DNA of 64,000 nucleotides, from assembly GCA_963676345.2 (NCBI GenBank), contig CAXXTS010000001.1:124001-188000 (forward strand), written 5' to 3'. Below, piece by piece: positions 53,810 to 61,929 of this stretch. Numbering within the stretch: position 1 is the first letter of the stretch; each line of letters opens with the position of its first letter. The translations under genes and the position numbers were made by a program. Source of the stretch: G963665925 sp963676345. GTDB lineage: Bacteria > Bacillota > Clostridia > Peptostreptococcales > Acidaminobacteraceae. The notes under the pieces are model-generated. The model saw only the letters and a list, made by a program, of their open reading frames with translations. It searched no databases and was not told the origin of the DNA.

Positions 53810-56800
53810 ATGATTACCCATAGACCCATGACACAGAAAAATCAAATAAGAACCCACGTACTCATGCAGCCTGAAATTTCGGTTTTTTCGACATGGGTTA
53901 TGAGTCGTTATGGCTTTAACAGCGCATATTTTCGTCCAGTAGACATCTTCTTTTTAGAGCTGCTTGGACTGCTGCCTTCTGTTACACCCTTGCAGCAAGA
54001 TAGGCCCAGTCAAATATGGAATACAACCAATCAGATTCTTAACATCCATAGAACTGAAGAAATCATAAAGCATTTTCATAAGCATACTGAAAAGAATATG
54101 CACTCAAACTTAAGTAAAACCGTAAGGGCGCATTTTGAATATCCTAATGTCCAGTTTTCAAATAGAAGTCTTTATACATCTGCATCCTTAAGTGTTCCTG
54201 TAGAACACTTAAGTGGTTTGAAAACACTCATACAAAGACAGAGCAATACTGTATTATTTACGCAACAGCAAAAAGCCCTATTTTTAGACCATATCAACAG
54301 TGATAAAGACTTCGGTTCTAAAATTACGCTTTTTAATGTCTTAAGTTCGCCAGAATACCAGAATCTTTCTGCCTCTGATATTGACTGGACAACAACGGAC
54401 TACAGCTTTGCAAAAATTTATTACAGCGCCCAGTATAAAAATATAATTGCAGGGCTGAACAACCACAAAACAAGAAGAATTAAAGGGCAAAATACCGCTT
54501 TAAGCACAACTTCAATAAGTACTCGTTTAAGCAATACTCTAAATAAGGCACTATATGCAGTTCAAGATAGACCTCAAAATATATTTCAAAATATAAATCA
54601 TGATGCTATTCAAGAGAGTACCCAGAATATAAGTCTAGATAATAGCTCAAATCAGACACACCTAACAGGCGTGGCCATATTTGAAAATCAATATCTTTCT
54701 AATATGCGCTTTGAAAGCGCCTTGCAAATTTTAAGTGTTCAAAATGCCTTGTCAAATGAAGCCTTTAACACTGCAAACAGCTTTAATGACCACCTACTGA
54801 GTAATGTGTTATCGCATCAAAGGGACAATACCTTGCTTATGCACTTAGAACGTGTACATACTCAAAACGCTTACGATAAGCCCTACAGCGAAGCTGATAA
54901 AGTCGCTCAAGTACAAAATGGCAAGACCACCTCGCAAAGCCTAGGAACAAGAGGGGAACAAGCAACTCTTGGGGTTGATGTTCAGTCCCTCTATGAAAGC
55001 ATACCAACCGCTTCAAAGACACGATTGCAGTCTTACGGTTCACTTAGCTTTTCAAACTTTTTGCTATATGCACAAGCATATAAACGTGTTATGGGTACAG
55101 ATCAAGCCTTATCAAATCAGGCCTTTTCAAATGACACATTAAATGAAATACATATGCGCAGGGACTTTGCACCTGCAATACATTATTTAAAAACACTTGA
55201 AAACGCCCAGCGCCACAGCAGTGAACAAATGACGCACTTGGTGAGTGATTTTATTTCTGCTTATGTTTCTGATTACATCAGCTCAGAAGTCATATCCGCA
55301 CTGGATATGGCGCCGAGTAAGGCTCCATCTTTTACGCGACGAGACCCATCAAATGCACATAAAGAACACGGGCTCCTTCAAAACCTTAAGCAGCAAAAAT
55401 CACAAACTTCGCAGACAGATTTTAGACCTGCACGCACCCCAATGACAAACAATGCACACATGACTTTCAACACTCAAAATGTGGTAAATTATGATGCCAC
55501 CAGCCAGAATGCGTTGAACCAGAAACCGTCACGTGCACAAGTCCTGAATCAACATATATTGAACCATAACATAATGACCCAAAATGAAGCCGATAAAAGT
55601 ACCCTTTACTCAGATGTAGTTCAAAATGCTTCTTATCAAAAGAATATAGACATAAAAGATTCGTCTATATTTTTACAACCCTGGACTACAAACTTTAAAG
55701 ATTTCTTTTCAGGTTATTTTACGAAGTTATTATTAAAGTTCAGTTTAAACCTAAGAGGTTCAGACCTGAACTTTAGTGAACTAAGTGTTTTCGACCAGCA
55801 TTTTATAGATGAAATCCTAAATCGCAGCCAATCAGATTTAACGGTTTTCAGTAGAAATACAGTTGTCGATATGTTTAGAAGAGAAAAGTCCAACATGTTA
55901 ATGACCCATGTGACTTACAATCCATCCAACCAACATAAGTATCTACAAGAAAATCTACAAGGGGCTCTACAAGAAAAACTAGCGGGTTTCATACCTGAGT
56001 TCAGTCCTGAAATAGTACTTGGTCATAAAACATTAGTCGATTATAAAACAACAAAACAAATGACCAGTCAGGCTAAAAACAATGCGCCCGTCATGCAATC
56101 GAAGGCTTTATTGTCTACGCTGAGTCATTTAACAACGCATTATTGGGGCAATAAGACTGAATCTTTAGTGCGTCAAACGCTCGTAAAGCTGCAAAATTCA
56201 GCAGCATTAAACAAAACGCAAGTAAACAGACTTCATAAACTGGAAACGCAACATGAACTAGAGCACCCATCCGGTCTTAACAAATTTGATGAAAATAGGC
56301 GTACTCAAAATAGAGTCCATCAAAATAGAATCAACCAGAGTCGTATCGATCAAAATACAGTCAACCATAAGGAAGTCGATCAATATACCTTCAAACAGGA
56401 CACTGTGGTAAACAACCCTTTTATTCAAAACGCTCATATTTATGAGTCTGTTTCAAGTAAGGTGGTCGATAATAGAAGGTTTCAAATCGACCGCCTTGCT
56501 ACAGTTTTACAGGCCGCATTCGAGCGTCAGGAACAAGAGGGGCAATACAGTACTGAGCTTTTAAGACTTTCAAGTCAGATAAACCTTCACAAGGACTATG
56601 AAGTTCTAAATGGCCCTACATCCTTTAGCAGTGTTTTTGAATTTAACAGGTGGATTAAATCTCGCTTAGGGAACTGGATAAACAGACAAATGTCTGTGGC
56701 CTTTTCTCAACTGGAAAACAGCCTAGTAGGCTCACCGGCTTCTACTAATAATACAGGACATTTCCACCGCCTTTACAATGCAAGGACACAGCTAAGCCAT

Positions 56801-58882
56801 GTTTTTAACACCAGCTCTGCCGCGGCTCACCATTGCGGTATTTCAAATCATGTATTTAAGCAAAGTATTCAAAACTATCTCAGTACTTTTTTGTCAAAAG
56901 ATACTTTTAATAGATTTATTGAAAACCAGTATAGCTTCACCGGCAATACAAACCAAGTTGAAACACAGCTTTCAAAAGCGTTCATCACCCAGTTCAACCA
57001 TTTGCTTCAATTGACACTGAACAGGACTCTTGGAATACAAATTCAAAGCCAGGCTATGATTGAAAGTGACATGGGCTCTCACTATGACACCGCTGTATTA
57101 AACCTATTCAATAGGGACAACGACCTTAATCAAGCTTCCTTGCCAATTCGTGAACAAAACTTGCTGCACCAAGAATCCTTATCATTGAAGCGATTTGATA
57201 CAAGACTGCTGCACATGGAGAACCTGATTAAATGGCAAATTGAAGGCTTTAAATCAAAGGGGACTCCACCTCATAAAATTTTAGCTGACAAGAAGGTGTC
57301 GGGTACATATGAACCGCCTTCAGTGGCTTTTAAAAGTACACGCTCTAAATTGGACAAGACCCTTACGCCAATGACTGGCATACAGGACATAGACAGCTCT
57401 AAGCCTTCGCAGTTAAAAACCGTCAGACTTCTAGATACTGCAGCTATAGAAACGACTGCTTTAGATTATTCAACTTCATTGACTACAAGCTCTGTATTTG
57501 CTGAAACACGCAGCTTCGTGGAAGATCTACTGCGCCGAATAAGCACCCTGTACAAGATTAGAAGTAAATCACTTGACTTTACACAGAGCGAAAGACTATA
57601 TCGTCAACCAGACAAGCGTCAAGCTTTTAGCCTAATTCAAACATATGATACCGACAAAGTGCCTAAAGCTTTCAAGAAGGCCCAAATAGAAAATATGAAC
57701 GCAGGCTTTGACAGGGGTATAGAGGATACAGCGGAACATGTATTAAATAGTACCGCATGGGTTCGTCTAATAACAAAGAACACCCAGACGTTGAAAGAAG
57801 CCATACTCAACCAAAAGAATGCTTTGCAGCGCCACCACGGGTCTTTACTTAAAAAACAAACATCATTTGAAAAAAAAGCCTTATCTGAAAAACATACATC
57901 AGCAACGCTCATAGACCAGACGCAAGATTTTGTATATCAAACAAGACCACTGGATATACAAGATGGTCATAGACTACGGCACACGAATGCGATTAAAGAG
58001 CAAACACACAATCCAGTTGCATTACAAGTTGCCTTAGATGATAGGTCAAAACCTAAGAAACAAAGCACCTCAATATTTGATTTGAGCATGCAGGTCGCTA
58101 AGAAAAGCACCGCCCTAAGCCAAATCGTACATCAGGCCCACCAAAGTGAAGTGAATCACACATTCACACAGGTTCTAAGCAGAACACTTGAAACGCTTAA
58201 TACTTTGCACCTAGATACGGGCATAGAAAGCTTTATAAGTGAAAACACAAGACTCAGCAGACCGCTTTTGAATACACAAGACCATGAAAAGCCTTTCAAA
58301 AGCCGTGATCGGCATGTAAGACCCTTGCATATACCAGACAGAGCACAAACGTTCTACCTAGAACAAGCGCACTCAAGTGCCTATACCGAAAAACAAACCA
58401 TGAATCAAATGCAAACTTTAAGACACTTTGCTCGAGTCAGTAAGGAAATGGGCATTACAAAGCAAGTTGAAACAAAAACACGATTCAGTCACGTCCAGTC
58501 AGAGGAACACGAACATACGCACGTTAAAAAAGAAGAATTTAAGCAAACCGTCAGCCGACTCAACACCATTACCCAGCTGACACAGACTGCCCTGAGTGAA
58601 CTTGAAAATAAGCATATTCGTCCCGTAAAAAAAGACTACGTCAGTCAGGCACAAATGCTTGCTCGAAAAATGGATGAAAAACCGAGGGAAAGACCCATGG
58701 AATCTATTGAAATCAACCCTGAGCCATTTAATGAAAACATAGGGGCGCAGGCCCTGCCAACTCGGGAACGCCCACTTGTAGAAGAAGCTATGGCGGGGAT
58801 TGATGTAGACGCTATTTTTGAAAAAATATATCAGAAATTTGAGAAACGTATCTCATTTGAAAAGAGACGCAGAGGTTTATAA
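53810..58882 (+). CDS. 1690-residue polar protein inside the eCIS operon, function unknown
   Basis: This intact 5-kb frame is rich in Asn, Gln, Ser, Thr, His and Lys, with many aromatic-poor helices and no membrane segment or cysteine-rich motif. Residues ~828-862 form a tandem five-residue repeat (QNRVH, QNRIN, QSRID, QNTVN and so on). It lies between the second tube gene and the LysM gene. In Afp/PVC this place has a small protein (afp6), and the tape measure is further downstream. It may be a tape measure, an internal cargo or a scaffold; none is proven. Base composition agrees with its neighbours. Confidence 0.6.
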   Translation: MITHRPMTQKNQIRTHVLMQPEISVFSTWVMSRYGFNSAYFRPVDIFFLELLGLLPSVTPLQQDRPSQIWNTTNQILNIHRTEEIIKHFHKHTEKNMHSNLSKTVRAHFEYPNVQFSNRSLYTSASLSVPVEHLSGLKTLIQRQSNTVLFTQQQKALFLDHINSDKDFGSKITLFNVLSSPEYQNLSASDIDWTTTDYSFAKIYYSAQYKNIIAGLNNHKTRRIKGQNTALSTTSISTRLSNTLNKALYAVQDRPQNIFQNINHDAIQESTQNISLDNSSNQTHLTGVAIFENQYLSNMRFESALQILSVQNALSNEAFNTANSFNDHLLSNVLSHQRDNTLLMHLERVHTQNAYDKPYSEADKVAQVQNGKTTSQSLGTRGEQATLGVDVQSLYESIPTASKTRLQSYGSLSFSNFLLYAQAYKRVMGTDQALSNQAFSNDTLNEIHMRRDFAPAIHYLKTLENAQRHSSEQMTHLVSDFISAYVSDYISSEVISALDMAPSKAPSFTRRDPSNAHKEHGLLQNLKQQKSQTSQTDFRPARTPMTNNAHMTFNTQNVVNYDATSQNALNQKPSRAQVLNQHILNHNIMTQNEADKSTLYSDVVQNASYQKNIDIKDSSIFLQPWTTNFKDFFSGYFTKLLLKFSLNLRGSDLNFSELSVFDQHFIDEILNRSQSDLTVFSRNTVVDMFRREKSNMLMTHVTYNPSNQHKYLQENLQGALQEKLAGFIPEFSPEIVLGHKTLVDYKTTKQMTSQAKNNAPVMQSKALLSTLSHLTTHYWGNKTESLVRQTLVKLQNSAALNKTQVNRLHKLETQHELEHPSGLNKFDENRRTQNRVHQNRINQSRIDQNTVNHKEVDQYTFKQDTVVNNPFIQNAHIYESVSSKVVDNRRFQIDRLATVLQAAFERQEQEGQYSTELLRLSSQINLHKDYEVLNGPTSFSSVFEFNRWIKSRLGNWINRQMSVAFSQLENSLVGSPASTNNTGHFHRLYNARTQLSHVFNTSSAAAHHCGISNHVFKQSIQNYLSTFLSKDTFNRFIENQYSFTGNTNQVETQLSKAFITQFNHLLQLTLNRTLGIQIQSQAMIESDMGSHYDTAVLNLFNRDNDLNQASLPIREQNLLHQESLSLKRFDTRLLHMENLIKWQIEGFKSKGTPPHKILADKKVSGTYEPPSVAFKSTRSKLDKTLTPMTGIQDIDSSKPSQLKTVRLLDTAAIETTALDYSTSLTTSSVFAETRSFVEDLLRRISTLYKIRSKSLDFTQSERLYRQPDKRQAFSLIQTYDTDKVPKAFKKAQIENMNAGFDRGIEDTAEHVLNSTAWVRLITKNTQTLKEAILNQKNALQRHHGSLLKKQTSFEKKALSEKHTSATLIDQTQDFVYQTRPLDIQDGHRLRHTNAIKEQTHNPVALQVALDDRSKPKKQSTSIFDLSMQVAKKSTALSQIVHQAHQSEVNHTFTQVLSRTLETLNTLHLDTGIESFISENTRLSRPLLNTQDHEKPFKSRDRHVRPLHIPDRAQTFYLEQAHSSAYTEKQTMNQMQTLRHFARVSKEMGITKQVETKTRFSHVQSEEHEHTHVKKEEFKQTVSRLNTITQLTQTALSELENKHIRPVKKDYVSQAQMLARKMDEKPRERPMESIEINPEPFNENIGAQALPTRERPLVEEAMAGIDVDAIFEKIYQKFEKRISFEKRRRGL

Positions 58883-58904
58883 AACCAGATAGAAGGGTGA
58901 ACCT

Positions 58905-59555
58905 ATGGCACTTAAAAAAGCTGAACTACACATCATTGGGGAAAAGAAAACCGAAAAAGTAAAAGTACTTTTCAATCCCAACGAATACAAAATTACAAGT
59001 GCAAAAAAATTCAAGTGGATACAACCCGTTGGTGCTGAACGCCCCATCAAGCAATACGTGGGTTCAGAAGTACCCCAGCTTGAAGTTGAGCTCTTTTTTG
59101 ACACCTACGCCACACCCCAGCCAGAATCAAAAAAAAAGGATGTACGCACCTACACCGAAAAGGTCATGGGCGCCATGAAGGTTGACGCAGGGCTCCATCA
59201 ACCCCCTGAGGTGAAGTTTGTTTGGGGGTCTCTCAATTTCCAAGGCGTTCTATCCAAGGCCACACAGACCTTTACCATGTTTCTTGACTCCGGCAAGCCC
59301 GTACGTGCAAAAATAGCCATCACACTGGAATCCGTTGACACTCTTGAAGCCTTAATGAAAAAAACACCGCTTGAATCGCCTGACCGCACCAAGCACCGCG
59401 TCCTTAAACAAGAAGAGAAGCTCTGGCAAATGGCTGCAAAGGAATATGATAACCCAAGTGAGTGGAAGCGTATTGCTAGGGCCAATAACATAGCCAATCC
59501 GCGTGTAATGCCTAGCGGCAAGCGGATTAAAGTCCCGAATATTCACGAATCCTAA
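58905..59555 (+). CDS. LysM-containing baseplate hub protein (Afp7-like)
   Basis: The 216-aa protein has the Afp7/gp53-like N-terminus (VKVLFNPNEYKITSAKKFKW, FDTYATPQP) and a C-terminal LysM-type motif (WQMAAKEYDNPSEWKRIARA, ending PSGKRIKVP). It connects the tube to the spike. GAAGGGTGA precedes the ATG. Family and position fit very well. Confidence 0.92.
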   Translation: MALKKAELHIIGEKKTEKVKVLFNPNEYKITSAKKFKWIQPVGAERPIKQYVGSEVPQLEVELFFDTYATPQPESKKKDVRTYTEKVMGAMKVDAGLHQPPEVKFVWGSLNFQGVLSKATQTFTMFLDSGKPVRAKIAITLESVDTLEALMKKTPLESPDRTKHRVLKQEEKLWQMAAKEYDNPSEWKRIARANNIANPRVMPSGKRIKVPNIHES

Positions 59556-59617
59556 TCATAACCGCATCATACCATTACTCGATTCACCTTAAGGTCAGTG
59601 CATAAGGGGGTACAGAC

Positions 59618-60715
59618 ATGGACAAAGGCGCATACAAAATAAATGATCTCTCAAAAAAATACAAAGACTTTTCCGTCCCAACCCAAGTCATCAAAATCAA
59701 AGGCAAGGATTTAAGCAGTGCTGGCATCGTAGCTTCTAACCTAAGTGTTGAAGTCAGTGTTAAAGAGTCTGCCGGCGCATGCACATTCGATATACTCAAT
59801 GCCTATGACTTAAAAAGTCGCAGCTTTAATAAGGACTGGCTAGACAGCTATTTTGTACTTGGCAATATTGTAGATGTAGAGCTGGGATATGTTCAGACTA
59901 AGTTGGTCTATAAGGGCTATATATCGCTTGTCAGTGCAGACTTCTCAGAATCAGACTATCCCAAGCTATCAATCGAATGTATGGATGTTAAGGGCCTTAT
60001 GATGCAAGATATCAAATCGGAAAAAAAGGTCTATGAAACCTACGGCGATGCCGTTAAGAAAGTATTCAATGATTATAAGTCTCTAGCCAAGAAGGTGGAA
60101 ATAGACAAGACACCAAAGCTAGAACACCCCATAGAACAAAACAGGCAAAGCGACTATGACTTTGTTTTGGAACTTTCAAAAAAACTGAACTATGAATTTT
60201 TCGCACTGGGTGACACCGTTTACTTTAGAGAACCTCGGGCCATAACCAAACCCATTATCACCTTTGAGTGGGGCCAATATATTATGTCCTTTTCAAGGGA
60301 TATCGGTCTTCACTCGCAAGTTGCTGAGGTCATTGTCAGGGGCTATGACACAAAAAATCACAAGGTGGTTGAGGGAAAGGCTGACAAGGTCAAAAAAGCG
60401 GGAAAGGGCTCCAAGGAAGCTGATGGTATCACCAAGCTTCTCAAAGGGGCAAAAGTGACCATTATTGACGAAACCATTACCACAGCAGATGAAGCGAAAA
60501 AACGCGCTGAAGCTGAGCTTGACAGGAGGAGTATGACATTCGTTCAGGGGAAGGGATCATGTATTGGTCTCCCAGAACTCATACCTGGACGTTACCTGGA
60601 ACTTAAAAACTTTGATCCAACCATAGACAACAACTACTATATAACCAGTGTAAAGCACACCTTTAACGAGAGTGGCTTTACCACAAACTTTAGTGTGGCG
60701 GTGAATGTGATATGA
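59618..60715 (+). CDS. gpD-like spike hub protein
   Basis: The 365-aa protein matches the late-control gpD / VgrG N-terminal part: VEVSVKESAGACTFDILNAY, IVDVELGYVQTKLVYKGYIS and the LEHPIEQNRQSDYDFVLELS segment, followed by FALGDTVYFREPR. It forms the trimeric hub that carries the spike. In Afp8 and VgrG this part is fused to the needle; here the needle is a separate gene that overlaps by four bases (ATGA). Confidence 0.92.
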   Translation: MDKGAYKINDLSKKYKDFSVPTQVIKIKGKDLSSAGIVASNLSVEVSVKESAGACTFDILNAYDLKSRSFNKDWLDSYFVLGNIVDVELGYVQTKLVYKGYISLVSADFSESDYPKLSIECMDVKGLMMQDIKSEKKVYETYGDAVKKVFNDYKSLAKKVEIDKTPKLEHPIEQNRQSDYDFVLELSKKLNYEFFALGDTVYFREPRAITKPIITFEWGQYIMSFSRDIGLHSQVAEVIVRGYDTKNHKVVEGKADKVKKAGKGSKEADGITKLLKGAKVTIIDETITTADEAKKRAEAELDRRSMTFVQGKGSCIGLPELIPGRYLELKNFDPTIDNNYYITSVKHTFNESGFTTNFSVAVNVI

Positions 60716-61467
60716 GTATAATTGATTTGCTTCAACAAGACTCAAATAAATCAGATGACAAAATGTATGGCCTGACGCTGGGTATTGTTACGAGCACAGA
60801 GGACCCAGAGAACCTTGGCCGCATTAAGCTGCAGCTCCTCCTTCGGGACACCAGTGACAATGAAACAGACTGGGTGCGTGTAGGTGTGCCATTTGCAGGC
60901 AAAAAAATGGGCGCTTACTGTATTCCAGATGTTGGCGACGAAGTCCTAGTCGGTTTTATTAACGGGGATATCCATAAACCTTTTGTCCTTGCCGGTCTAT
61001 GGAACAAGGACAACGCACCGCCTGTTGACAACGAAGGCGGTAAAAACCTGACGAAGAAAATTAAAACCAAATCAGGCATTGAAATCACTCTAGAAGATTC
61101 CGAAGACGGCAAAGCCTCTATGGTGGATATTAAAACGCCCAAGGGCATGCACGTCACCTTAAAGGACAAGGACGAAGTCATTGAGGTTTCTGACAAAGGT
61201 GGCAAGAACGGTGTGAAAATTGACACAAAGGGCGGACAGCTTACTGCAACCGCTGATAAGAAAATTACTGTCAAAACTGGCGGGTCTCAAATTGTACTCG
61301 ATGGGGCAGGACAAAAAATCGACATTAAAACCACCACACTGAGCATTAAGGCTGCAAAAATTGACATTAACGCAGATGCAACCATGACTGTGAAATCTGG
61401 CGGACTCCTAAATGTCGAAGCCGGTGGTCCAGCAAATATCAAAGGAGCCATTGTCAAAATCAATTAA
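60712..61467 (+). CDS. gpV-like spike/needle protein
   Basis: The 251-aa protein has a phage baseplate V OB-fold (LGIVTSTEDPENLGRIKLQL, DVGDEVLVGFINGDIHKPFV) and a C-terminal beta-helix with regular Lys/Asp/Gly repeats (GKNGVKIDTKGGQLTATADK and IDINADATMTVKSGG). The trimer makes the membrane-piercing spike. No PAAR tip gene is seen between it and gp25. Confidence 0.93.
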   Translation: MSIIDLLQQDSNKSDDKMYGLTLGIVTSTEDPENLGRIKLQLLLRDTSDNETDWVRVGVPFAGKKMGAYCIPDVGDEVLVGFINGDIHKPFVLAGLWNKDNAPPVDNEGGKNLTKKIKTKSGIEITLEDSEDGKASMVDIKTPKGMHVTLKDKDEVIEVSDKGGKNGVKIDTKGGQLTATADKKITVKTGGSQIVLDGAGQKIDIKTTTLSIKAAKIDINADATMTVKSGGLLNVEAGGPANIKGAIVKIN

Positions 61468-61483
61468 TGGCTTATAAAGGCAG

Positions 61484-61894
61484 GTGATTGGAATGAATCA
61501 GAAATTTACAGGAACCGGATGGCATTTTCCCATTCGCCCCAAAGACCAGACTGGAAGAATTGAAATTTCAAAGGATGAAGCCCTGATTCGTGAGTCAATT
61601 CACATGATCGTAATGACCAGAAAAGGGGAGCGCGTTATGCGCCCGCAGTTCGGGTGTGACATACACGCCTTTACCTTTGAAACCATAGACTATACCAATC
61701 TTAAGCAAATGGAGCTTGTGGTTGAAGAAGCCCTTACGCTCTGGGAGCCAAGAATTACCGATGTTGAGGTCACTGCTGAGTCTCACCCGGAGGAAGATGG
61801 GTGCGTGCTCATTGAGATCAATTATGTCATTCGCGCAACGAATAATCCGCACAATCTTGTGTTCCCGTTCTACTTGACCGAAGGCATGCAGTAG
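61484..61894 (+). CDS. gp25-like baseplate wedge protein
   Basis: The 136-aa protein matches gp25/Afp9: GWHFPIRPKDQTGRIEISKD, VMTRKGERVMRPQFGCDIHA (with the lysozyme-like core) and LWEPRITDVEVTAES. It starts sheath assembly at the baseplate. AGGTGATTGGA precedes the ATG; spacing is short, as in the whole operon. Confidence 0.94.
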   Translation: MIGMNQKFTGTGWHFPIRPKDQTGRIEISKDEALIRESIHMIVMTRKGERVMRPQFGCDIHAFTFETIDYTNLKQMELVVEEALTLWEPRITDVEVTAESHPEEDGCVLIEINYVIRATNNPHNLVFPFYLTEGMQ

Positions 61895-61929
61895 ATTCCA
61901 AAGACCACTCAGATAACTTGGAGGCGCTT

